Part shown: positions 1 to 5,527 of the stretch, in pieces
How positions within the stretch are numbered: the stretch's first letter is position 1
How the letters are laid out: each line of letters opens with the position of its first letter
Assembly: GCA_900321945.1 (NCBI GenBank)
Contig: ONXY01000168.1
Location: 1 to 6,521, forward strand
Length of the DNA stretch: 6,521 nucleotides
DNA from: an uncultured Eubacteriales bacterium
GTDB lineage: Bacteria; Bacillota_A; Clostridia; Christensenellales; Aristaeellaceae
Direction: 5' to 3'
Program-made: the position numbers and the translations under genes
The notes under the pieces: model-generated
What the model saw: only the letters and a program-made list of their open reading frames with translations
Database searches by the model: none
Told to the model about the DNA's origin: nothing

Positions 1-154
1 GGTTCGGCTGGTAATTGTATTCCTCAATGATTTTCCGCACGCGTTTTTCGGTTTCCTCGGAGAAGCGGCCGTTCTTATTGATGACCCTTGAGACCGTCGC
101 GACGGATGTTCCGGCCAGGAGGGCGATCTCCTTGATCGAGATTTTATTCTCCAC
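1..154 (-). CDS. LacI/GalR-family transcriptional repressor, N-terminal part (runs off left edge)
   Basis: Only the first 51 codons lie in the window; the sugar-binding domain is beyond the left edge. The visible part is a classic LacI helix-turn-helix: KEIALLAGTSVATVSRVIN at about residues 8-26, then a third helix (FSEETEKRVRKIIEE, 31-45) and the start of the hinge (YNYQPN). The two specificity residues that open the recognition helix are Val18-Ala19, the same pair as in E. coli GalR (SVATVSRVIN), and the operators beside the gene look like gal operators. I chose the GTG at 154 because the AAAGGA at complement 165-170 lies 10 nt upstream of it. An in-frame GTG at 163 is possible but sits only 1 nt from that site. 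The gene is divergent from the als operon, so it most likely represses that operon and itself; the inducer, probably allose or a phosphorylated intermediate, is inferred. The family call is firm, the ligand is not. Confidence 0.93.
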   Translation of the reverse strand, partial: MENKISIKEIALLAGTSVATVSRVINKNGRFSEETEKRVRKIIEEYNYQPN

Positions 155-172
155 GGGATTCACATCCTTTGC

Positions 173-184
173 GGTATCGTTTAC
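173..184. promoter_or_regulatory. Possible autoregulatory operator (GalR-like site)
   Basis: GGTATCGTTTAC matches 10 of 12 positions of the operator core GTAATCGTTTAC seen at 336-347, with the right half and the CG centre identical. It begins directly at the predicted start point (about 185) of the leftward repressor promoter, where bound repressor would block its own transcription. A site of equal score also occurs by chance inside alsC (2620-2631), so the support comes mainly from its position. Confidence 0.45.
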
Positions 185-191
185 GCAGCAG

Positions 192-220
192 ATTATACCA
201 TCTTTCCATCCGGACGGCAA
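192..220 (-). promoter_or_regulatory. Promoter of the LacI-family repressor gene
   Basis: On the minus strand a perfect TATAAT (complement 192-197) is preceded by TG one base upstream, an extended -10 element. TTGCCG (complement 215-220, 4 of 6 matches to TTGACA) lies 17 bp further upstream. Transcription should start near 185, giving a leader of about 30 nt before the GTG at 154. This is the best-matching promoter in the intergenic region. Confidence 0.75.
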
Positions 221-294
221 GCGGGCCGGCGGGGGATGTCGGATCCGGGAGACGCGCCGGCATCCCAAAATGCGGATATATATATGAAGCGAAG

Positions 295-318
295 TTTTTT
301 CAGTTTTTTCTGAAAAAA
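295..318. promoter_or_regulatory. A/T tract with inverted repeat upstream of the als promoter (UP-element-like)
   Basis: TTTTTTCAG (295-303) and CTGAAAAAA (310-318) form a perfect 9-bp inverted repeat around six T residues. The stretch ends 3 bp before the -35 hexamer at 322, where A/T tracts act as UP elements for the RNA polymerase alpha subunit or bend DNA. It could also be the remnant of a terminator for a transcript entering from outside, but no gene nearby points into it. The UP-element reading is inference. Confidence 0.4.
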
Positions 319-321
319 GCA

Positions 322-350
322 TTGACATTTGTTGGGTAATCGTTTACTCT
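322..350 (+). promoter_or_regulatory. Promoter of the als operon
   Basis: A perfect -35 box TTGACA lies at 322-327. The -10 box is weak: TACTCT at 345-350 fits a 17-bp spacer, while the TATA at 350-353 is spaced too far. Transcription probably starts near 357, leaving a leader of about 70 nt before alsA. The spacer and -10 box are covered by the first operator (331-349), so the promoter should be shut when repressor is bound. A strong -35 with a poor -10 also leaves room for an activator. Confidence 0.65.
331..349. promoter_or_regulatory. Operator 1 of the als operon (left arm of a 19-bp inverted repeat)
   Basis: GTTGGGTAATCGTTTACTC contains the near-palindrome GTAATC|GTTTAC centred at 341/342, with the central CG typical of LacI/GalR operators. 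It resembles the E. coli gal operator consensus GTGTAAnCGnTTnCAC. It overlaps the promoter spacer and -10 region. The exact reverse complement of all 19 bases occurs at 365-383. Confidence 0.8.
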
Positions 351-364
351 ATAGGCGACGAGAT

Positions 365-383
365 GAGTAAACGATTACCCAAC
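365..383. promoter_or_regulatory. Operator 2 of the als operon (right arm of the inverted repeat)
   Basis: GAGTAAACGATTACCCAAC is the perfect reverse complement of operator 1, with core GTAAAC|GATTAC centred at 372/373. It lies just downstream of the predicted start point, 31 bp centre to centre from operator 1, close to three helical turns, so two repressor dimers would sit on the same DNA face. Only this arm should be transcribed, so the pair acts as DNA and not as an mRNA hairpin. Confidence 0.8.
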
Positions 384-426
384 CCAATGAGCCAGAAAGA
401 TCCGAGACCGAACAAGGAGGAATGAG

Positions 427-1947
427 ATGGAACCCTTGATTCGAATGGCAGGCATCACGAAGACCTTTCCGGGCGTCAAGGCGCTGGACGGCATCAGCTT
501 TGACATCAATCCCGGAGAAGTGCACGTCCTGATCGGCGAAAACGGCGCTGGAAAGTCCACTCTGATGAAAATCCTTTCCGGCGTCTATCAGCCCACATCC
601 GGTCAGATCATCTGCAACGGCCATACATACGACAAGCTCGACACGAAGACCTCGGCGGACGAGGGAATCGCGGTTGTGTACCAGGAACTGAGCGTCATCA
701 ACGAGCTGTCCATCCTGGAGAATCTGTTCGTGGGCAAGCTTCACACCCGGAAGGTCCTGGGGATTCCGGTGGTGGACTTCAAGGAGATGGAGCAGAAAGC
801 GAAGGGCGTGCTGGAGCAGGTGGGCCTCCGCCATGATCCCCACACGCTTGTGGGAAGCCTGGCCATCCCGGACAAGCAGCTGTGCGAGATCGCCAAGGCG
901 CTGGTTTCCGGCGCGAAGGTCATCGTACTGGACGAGCCGACCACGTCCCTGACCACTTCCGAGGTGGAGCGTCTGCACGGCCTGATCCGGGAGCTGAAGG
1001 CGCAGGGATGCGGCATCGTGTACATCTCCCATAAAATGAAGGAACTGAAGGAGATCGGCGACCGGATCACGATCCTGAAGGACGGCACCTACGTCGGTAC
1101 CTGGCCGGCCGAAGAGCTGACCCTGGACGACATTATCCGCCTGATGGTGGGCCGCGAGATCAAGGGCACCTACTTCGCGGACGAAAGCGCGGAGGAACTG
1201 GAGCGGCATCCGGTTATCTTTGAGGCGAAAAACATCAGCCGGGCGGACGGAACCTGCAGGAACGTGTCCTTCCAGCTCCACGAGGGCGAGATCCTGGGCT
1301 TCGCCGGACTGGTGGGAGCCGGGCGCACGGAGACGATGGAGGCGGTCTTCGGGGCCGTTCCCAAGAGCTCCGGGCAGGTCTTCCTGCGCGGGAAGGAACT
1401 GAAAATCCGCGAGCCCTACGCGGCGATCAAGCAGGGCATCGGGATGCTGACGGAAGACCGGCGCAAGCTGGGCTTCGCAAAGAACTTCAGCATCCGGCAG
1501 AACATCGCCCAGGCGCCCTACATCAAGGAATCCACGGCCGGAGGCCTGGGCGGCATGCTGGACCGGGCGAAAGAGGACAAATGGTCGAAGGACCAGATCG
1601 CCGCGCTGAGCGTCAAATGCACCGGGCCCGAACAGATGACGGTCAACCTCTCCGGCGGAAATCAGCAGAAGGTCATCCTCGGAAAATGGATGGCCGCGGA
1701 GAGCGAAGTGCTGATCTTCGACGAGCCGACGAAGGGCATCGACGTCGGAAGCAAGAGCGAGATCTACATCCTGATGCGCAAACTCGCGAAGCAGGGGAAG
1801 GGCGTCCTGATGATCTCCTCCGAACAGACGGAGCTCCTGAGCGTGTGCGACCGGATCGCCGTTTTCCACAACGGGGAGCTGAAAGCGGTCCTGGAAGGAA
1901 AGAAGACCACGGAAGAAGAGATCGTCCGGATCTCGACCGGCGAATAA
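427..1947 (+). CDS. alsA: Sugar ABC transporter ATP-binding protein, D-allose type (AlsA)
   Basis: 506-residue tandem ATPase that powers sugar import on the cytoplasmic face of the membrane; E. coli AlsA has about 510 residues. The first nucleotide-binding domain has Walker A GENGAGKST (37-45), Q-loop Gln86, a degenerate signature (LAIPDKQLCEIAKAL, 145-159), Walker B VIVLDEP (165-171) and switch His202. The second has a degenerate Walker A (GLVGAGRTE, 294-302), a good signature LSGGNQQK (408-415) and Walker B VLIFDEPTKGIDVG (428-441), with Ser in place of the switch His. This asymmetry is normal for the RbsA/AlsA/MglA group. YDKLDTK (69-75) and the stretch around ENLFVGKLHTRKVLGIPVVD (98-117) resemble AlsA more than RbsA as I recall them. 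The start follows AAGGAGG (414-420) with 6 nt spacing. It is the first gene of the operon and stops 18 nt before alsC. The ATPase call is near certain; allose specificity rests on the whole operon. Confidence 0.93.
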   Translation: MEPLIRMAGITKTFPGVKALDGISFDINPGEVHVLIGENGAGKSTLMKILSGVYQPTSGQIICNGHTYDKLDTKTSADEGIAVVYQELSVINELSILENLFVGKLHTRKVLGIPVVDFKEMEQKAKGVLEQVGLRHDPHTLVGSLAIPDKQLCEIAKALVSGAKVIVLDEPTTSLTTSEVERLHGLIRELKAQGCGIVYISHKMKELKEIGDRITILKDGTYVGTWPAEELTLDDIIRLMVGREIKGTYFADESAEELERHPVIFEAKNISRADGTCRNVSFQLHEGEILGFAGLVGAGRTETMEAVFGAVPKSSGQVFLRGKELKIREPYAAIKQGIGMLTEDRRKLGFAKNFSIRQNIAQAPYIKESTAGGLGGMLDRAKEDKWSKDQIAALSVKCTGPEQMTVNLSGGNQQKVILGKWMAAESEVLIFDEPTKGIDVGSKSEIYILMRKLAKQGKGVLMISSEQTELLSVCDRIAVFHNGELKAVLEGKKTTEEEIVRISTGE

Positions 1948-1965
1948 GAAAGGGAGGCAAAACCG

Positions 1966-2940
1966 ATGACAATGGAGAAAACGACGAAAAAATCCTTCGA
2001 CTTTGCCACGTACTGGCAGAAGTTCGGCACGGTCAGCATCCTGCTGCTTCTCCTCGTCGTACTGGCCGTCGCGAAACCCACAGCGGTGTTTTCCGCCACC
2101 TCCATCCCGCAGATCCTCCGCCAGTCTTCCGTGAACATCCTGCTGGCGCTGGGCGAGTTCTTCGCGATCCTGCTGGGATATATCGACCTGTCCATCTCCG
2201 CGGCGTGCGGACTGACCGGCATGGTGGCCGCGCTGCTGATGCGCGCGGGCTTCCCCTGGATTCCGGCCTGCCTGCTGGGCGTGCTGTGCGGCACCCTGAT
2301 CGGCGCGGCGAACGGATTCATGATCAACAAGACGGGCCTGCATCCCTTCATCATCACCCTGGGCATGCAGACCATCTACTTCGGCCTGATGCTGGTGATC
2401 TCCAACTCCTCCAGCGTGTACGGCTTCCCCGCCGGCTTCTCCGGATTCATGAACGGAACCGTGGCGGGCGTGCTGCCGGTTGGCGCGATCATCGCGCTGA
2501 TCGCGGCGGCAATCCTCTGGTTCGTAACGTCCAGGACCAAAGTCGGCCGCAACCTGTACGCTCTGGGCGGCAACCGGGAGGCCGCCTGGTATTCCGGCAT
2601 CAACGTCCACCGTCACCAGATGATCGTTTACATGATCTCCGGCACCTGCGCCGGCCTGGCGGGCGTCGTGCTGACCGGCCGGCTGAACGCCGCGGCCCCC
2701 ACCGCGGGCACCGGCTATGAGACCTACGCCATCGCGGCCACGATCATCGGCGGCACAAGCTTCTTCGGCGGCATCGGCAAGATCCCCGGCGTCGTGGCCG
2801 GCGGCCTGATCATCGGCATCATCAACTACGGCATGACCGTCCTGATGATCGACGCCTCCATGCAGAAGGTGGTCATGGGCGCCCTGATCATCATCGCCGT
2901 CACCCTGGACCATTTCGTCTCGAAGTCCTCCGCCAAGTAA
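1966..2940 (+). CDS. alsC: Sugar ABC transporter permease, D-allose type (AlsC)
   Basis: 324-residue integral membrane protein of the RbsC/AraH/AlsC family, expected to form a homodimeric channel coupled to AlsA. Hydrophobic segments are clear from about residue 22 onward (22-37, 57-75, 80-93, 100-120, 127-147, 165-188, 217-237, 255-290, 301-318), consistent with 8-10 membrane spans. The cytoplasmic loop GRNLYALGGNREAAWYSGI (194-212) matches the family loop that contacts the ATPase. TGLHPFIITLG (123-133) and NSSSVYGF (147-154) recall E. coli AlsC, which has a similar length (about 326). The start at 1966 follows AGGGAGG (1951-1957) with 8 nt spacing; the ATG three codons in (1972) is less well placed. 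A 68-nt gap with a small hairpin separates it from alsB. The family call is firm and the allose call probable. Confidence 0.92.
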   Translation: MTMEKTTKKSFDFATYWQKFGTVSILLLLLVVLAVAKPTAVFSATSIPQILRQSSVNILLALGEFFAILLGYIDLSISAACGLTGMVAALLMRAGFPWIPACLLGVLCGTLIGAANGFMINKTGLHPFIITLGMQTIYFGLMLVISNSSSVYGFPAGFSGFMNGTVAGVLPVGAIIALIAAAILWFVTSRTKVGRNLYALGGNREAAWYSGINVHRHQMIVYMISGTCAGLAGVVLTGRLNAAAPTAGTGYETYAIAATIIGGTSFFGGIGKIPGVVAGGLIIGIINYGMTVLMIDASMQKVVMGALIIIAVTLDHFVSKSSAK

Positions 2941-2966
2941 GACCGGAAGAAAAGACCAGCGAAACT

Positions 2967-2981
2967 GACCGCTTTGCGGTT
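2967..2981 (+). other. Small stem-loop between alsC and alsB
   Basis: ACCGC (2968-2972), TTT, GCGGT (2976-2980) form a 5-bp perfect hairpin with a 3-nt loop, extended by one G-T pair. There is no run of T after it, so it is not a convincing terminator. It could mark mRNA processing or protect the 5' end of alsB mRNA, but it is short enough to be chance. Confidence 0.3.
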
Positions 2982-3008
2982 GGAAATAAAAACTTAGGAG
3001 GTATTCCC

Positions 3009-3941
3009 ATGAAAAAGCTCGTAGCTCTGATCCTGGCTCTCTGCCTGACGGCCGGCGTGTGCGCTTTCGCCGCGGCGGAAAAGTATGCCGTGATCCTCAA
3101 GACGACCAACTCCGACTTCTGGCGCACCATGTACGACGGCACCGAGCAGTACGCGAAGGACAACGGCCTGGACGTGGACCTGTTCGCCGCCCAGAGCGAC
3201 ATTGACTACGAAGGCCAGCTGGCCATCCTGGAGAACTGCATCAACTCCGGCGAGTATGCCGGCATCGCCATCGCTCCCTGCAACGGCGTCAACCTGATTG
3301 CCGGCGTGAAGCAGGCGAACGACAAGGGCATCACGATCTGGAACATCGACGAGAAGTTCGACGCCGCGGAAATGGCCAACCAGGGCGCGGTGTGCGTCGG
3401 ATACGACTCCTCCGACAACGTGCAGATCGGCCACATGGGCGGCGAGTACCTGGCCTCCCTGCTGGAAGCCGGCGCTGAAGTCGGCGTGATCGAAGGCCTG
3501 GCCGGAAACCAGTCCTCCGAGGACCGCGCCTCCGGCGCGAAGGCCGCTTTTGAGGAAGCGGGCATGAACATCGTGGCCGCCAAGTCCTGCGACTGGGACC
3601 GCCAGATGGCTATGGACGCCGCCCTGACCTGGATCCAGCAGTATCCGAACCTGAAGGCCATCTACTGCTGCAACGACGGCATGGCGATGGGCGTCATCCA
3701 GGCTGTTATCACCTCCGGCAAGCTGGGCGAGATCTACGTCTGCGGCACCGACGGCGACAAGGATGCCGTTGAGTCCGTCAAGAACGGGGAACTGACCGCG
3801 ACGGTCGCTCAGGATCCCGCCAACATCGGCATCACCGCCCTGAAGGGCGTGATCGACGCCGTGGCGAATCCGGACGCCTATCCGGCCAGCGCCGAGCCCG
3901 AGAAGACCCCCGTCGCCGCCGTGATGGTGACCAAGGACTGA
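3009..3941 (+). CDS. alsB: D-allose-type periplasmic/extracellular sugar-binding protein (AlsB)
   Basis: 310-residue type-I binding protein (Peripla_BP_4/RbsB fold) that delivers sugar to AlsC; E. coli AlsB has 311. A Sec signal peptide is clear: MKK, a hydrophobic core to about residue 19, and AFA/AAA cleavage options near 21-23. There is no lipobox (Val precedes Cys18), so it should be cleaved by signal peptidase I and released. Residues that fit the ribose/allose pocket are Phe37-Trp38, Asp114 (NIDEK), Arg173, Trp196, Asn222-Asp223, Asp248 (GTDG) and Gln268 (AQDP). YAVILKT (26-32), CDWDR (194-198), KAIYCCNDGMAMGV (216-229) and ELTATVAQDPANIG (261-274) strongly resemble E. coli AlsB. Ser35 aligns where RbsB and AlsB have Asn. 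The start follows AGGAGG (2996-3001) with 7 nt spacing. Codon use is the most biased of the operon (26 of 29 glycines are GGC), as expected for the most expressed component. Confidence 0.94.
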   Translation: MKKLVALILALCLTAGVCAFAAAEKYAVILKTTNSDFWRTMYDGTEQYAKDNGLDVDLFAAQSDIDYEGQLAILENCINSGEYAGIAIAPCNGVNLIAGVKQANDKGITIWNIDEKFDAAEMANQGAVCVGYDSSDNVQIGHMGGEYLASLLEAGAEVGVIEGLAGNQSSEDRASGAKAAFEEAGMNIVAAKSCDWDRQMAMDAALTWIQQYPNLKAIYCCNDGMAMGVIQAVITSGKLGEIYVCGTDGDKDAVESVKNGELTATVAQDPANIGITALKGVIDAVANPDAYPASAEPEKTPVAAVMVTKD

Positions 3942-3984
3942 GATCCCTGAAAAGGACTGAAACGCGCTGTCCCTGAGTCAGGCG

Positions 3985-4032
3985 GCCCCCCTTTGTGCAA
4001 GATGGAATACGGCTGTCTTCATAAAGGGGGGC
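3985..4032 (+). terminator. Strong hairpin after alsB (attenuator, partial terminator or mRNA-stability element)
   Basis: GCCCCCCTTTGTG (3985-3997) pairs with CATAAAGGGGGGC (4020-4032): 13 pairs including one G-U. Inside the loop AAGA (3999-4002) can pair with TCTT (4016-4019), lengthening the stem past one bulged C. The downstream bases (GTTTCATT) are a poor U-tract, so full termination is doubtful. Such hairpins after binding-protein genes often stabilise the upstream mRNA or reduce read-through, giving more binding protein than downstream enzymes. The rest of the 171-bp gap shows nothing else beyond a small CCTGAGTCAGG palindrome (3972-3982). Confidence 0.55.
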
Positions 4033-4112
4033 GTTTCATTACGGAAGCAAAGGACGGAAACGGACGCGCGGCGGGGAAGCATACGCCGCGGCCGGAGAAG
4101 GGGGACGGAAGA

Positions 4113-5039
4113 ATGAAGACGATGGGCATCGACATCGGGGGAACAAGCTTCCGGATCGGAATCGCGGACGGGGACAACAATCTGATCCGGTTCGACAAGG
4201 TTCCGACCCGCAGCGTGTTCAGAACCGGCAATGTTCTGAAAGATTTATCGGATTATCTTGTTTCATTTTCCCACGGGATCACGGTTGACGCCGCCGCCGT
4301 CGGATTCCCCGCGACGCTGGACGCCGCGAGGACCCGCGTCCTCCAGGCGCCCAACGTTCCTTTCATGGAGAATCTTCCGGTCTGTGAAACGCTGGAGAAG
4401 GAAATGAAAATTCCCGTCTATGTGGAAAGGGACGTTACCTTCGCCCTGTTCTACGACACGGAAAAATACCGGATTCCGCCCGAAGGGCTTACCTGCGGAA
4501 TCTATTTCGGCACCGGCATCGGAAACGCCATGCTGCTGAACGGGAAACCGATCGCCGGCCGCCACGGAACAGCGGGCGAACTGGGCCATATCCCGGTCCG
4601 GGGCAGCCATATTCCCTGCGGCTGCGGAAACGCCGGATGCCTGGAAGCGGTCGCCGGGGGAAAAGCGATCGCCCGCGTTCAGAGGGAAAGATTTCCCGAT
4701 ACCCCGATTGGCGAAATGTTCACGGAACACGGAAAGGATCCGGATCTGCTGGATATTGTCCGCGGCATGGCGTACGCCGTGGCCACGGAGGTCAACATTC
4801 TGGATCCGGACTACCTCCTCCTGGGCGGAGGCGTGCTGAGCATGAAGGAATTCCCCCGGCAGACGCTGGAGGAGATGATCCGGGAACATACCCGCAAACC
4901 GTGGCCGTGCGACGATCTCGCGATCCGCTATACGGAGGACGATCCGGACAAAAGCGTGATCGGCGGCGCCGTTTTCGCAAGGCGGAAGCTCGGCTTCGCC
5001 GGGCCGGACGCCCGGCGGTCCGCCGCGGAATCATTCTGA
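4113..5039 (+). CDS. alsK: ROK-family sugar kinase, probable D-allose kinase (AlsK)
   Basis: 308-residue cytoplasmic kinase expected to convert allose to allose 6-phosphate using ATP; E. coli AlsK has 309. The N-terminal phosphate loop is GIDIGGTSFRIGI (5-17), the second nucleotide-binding segment is GTGIGNAM (133-140), and the ROK zinc site is His159 (GELGHIP) with Cys169, Cys171 and Cys176 (CGCGNAGCLE). LLGGGV (236-241) is the C-terminal adenosine motif. The catalytic Asp107 sits in ERDVTFAL instead of the usual ROK END-A/N motif; E. coli AlsK has a similar RDVN, which supports AlsK over glucokinase. GFPA and the PNVPF segment also recall AlsK. An upstream TTG (3993) gives 40 more residues, but they are unlike the family and start inside the hairpin. 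The ATG at 4113 has AAGGGGGA (4098-4105) 7 nt upstream. Fourteen nucleotides separate it from rpiB. Confidence 0.88.
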   Translation: MKTMGIDIGGTSFRIGIADGDNNLIRFDKVPTRSVFRTGNVLKDLSDYLVSFSHGITVDAAAVGFPATLDAARTRVLQAPNVPFMENLPVCETLEKEMKIPVYVERDVTFALFYDTEKYRIPPEGLTCGIYFGTGIGNAMLLNGKPIAGRHGTAGELGHIPVRGSHIPCGCGNAGCLEAVAGGKAIARVQRERFPDTPIGEMFTEHGKDPDLLDIVRGMAYAVATEVNILDPDYLLLGGGVLSMKEFPRQTLEEMIREHTRKPWPCDDLAIRYTEDDPDKSVIGGAVFARRKLGFAGPDARRSAAESF

Positions 5040-5053
5040 AGGAGGTTTTTTCC

Positions 5054-5527
5054 ATGAAACTGGTTATCGGAAACGATCACGTCGCCGTCGACATGAAGAA
5101 TGAGATCAAACAGTATCTTGAGAGCAAGGGCATCGAGGTGACGGACATCGGAACCAATTCAACGGAACGGTTCAATTACCCCGTAAGCGGATACAGGGCG
5201 GCCCGGATGGTCGCGGACGGGAAGGCGGACGGCGGCGTGCTGATCTGCGGCACGGGCGTCGGAATCAGCCTTGCCGCCAACAAGGTACACGGAATCCGGG
5301 CCTGCGTCTGCAGCGATCCCTATACGGCCCGCCTGTCCAAACAGCACAACAATACGAACATCATCGCCTTCGGCGCGCGGGTGATCGGGCCGGAAACCGC
5401 GAAAATGATCGTTGACGAATGGCTGAACGCGGAATACGAGGGAGGCCGCCACCAGATACGCGTCGATATGATCCATGAAATCGAGATGACCCAGCATCTG
5501 AAGGAAGCCGAGGGGGAGAACGTATGA
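5054..5527 (+). CDS. rpiB: RpiB-type sugar-phosphate isomerase (allose-6-phosphate / ribose-5-phosphate isomerase)
   Basis: 157-residue LacAB/RpiB isomerase; E. coli RpiB has 149. In this operon it should turn allose 6-phosphate into allulose 6-phosphate, an activity known for E. coli RpiB alongside ribose-5-phosphate isomerisation. Visible active-site residues are Asp8-His9 (GNDHV), the catalytic-base Cys65 followed by the phosphate-binding GTGVGISLAANK (66-77), and His98 in the QHNNTN segment (97-102). A Cys at this place marks the E. coli-type enzyme; the actinobacterial type uses Glu elsewhere. YEGGRHQIRV (128-137) is the conserved C-terminal signature. The start at 5054 follows AAGGAGG (5039-5045), which overlaps the alsK stop; an in-frame upstream extension reads antiparallel to nothing useful and is alsK sequence in another frame. 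The stop overlaps the alsE start (ATGA). The family is certain; the main substrate is inferred from context. Confidence 0.93.
   Translation: MKLVIGNDHVAVDMKNEIKQYLESKGIEVTDIGTNSTERFNYPVSGYRAARMVADGKADGGVLICGTGVGISLAANKVHGIRACVCSDPYTARLSKQHNNTNIIAFGARVIGPETAKMIVDEWLNAEYEGGRHQIRVDMIHEIEMTQHLKEAEGENV

Noticed and set aside
331..383. Reading the 19-bp inverted repeat as an mRNA hairpin or terminator
   Set aside because: The promoter lies between and over the left arm, so only the right arm is transcribed, and no T-run follows it.
155..426. Riboswitch or small RNA in the divergent control region
   Set aside because: No conserved riboswitch core or rho-independent terminator is visible; the region is explained by two promoters and operators.
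2620..2631. ATGATCGTTTAC inside alsC, 10 of 12 matches to the operator core
   Set aside because: It encodes ordinary membrane-segment residues and lies far from any promoter; taken as a chance match and used to judge the weaker site at 173-184.
1581..2720. 379-codon plus-strand frame spanning the alsA-alsC junction
   Set aside because: It is an out-of-frame reading of two clear transporter genes with Arg/Gly/Pro-rich composition and no family resemblance.
349..2913. 854-codon open frame on the minus strand opposite alsA and alsC
   Set aside because: It is rich in His, Asp, Gln and Arg with no recognisable domain and mirrors two strongly supported genes; G+C-rich codons in the sense genes keep this frame free of stops.
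427..3941. Naming the transporter as a ribose system (rbsA-rbsC-rbsB)
   Set aside because: Segments such as YDKLDTK in the ATPase, SVYGF in the permease and KAIYCCNDGMAMG in the binding protein fit the allose branch better, and alsE plus an AlsK-like kinase follow; ribose as a secondary substrate is not excluded.
3933..3960. Direct repeat AAGGACTGA (3933-3941 and 3952-3960) around the alsB stop
   Set aside because: Only 9 bp with 10 bp between copies; probably chance or a small local duplication with no evident role.
3993..4112. 40-residue N-terminal extension of AlsK from a TTG start
   Set aside because: The extension has no ROK-like sequence, begins inside the hairpin stem and lacks a good ribosome binding site, while the ATG at 4113 has one and gives the family's length.
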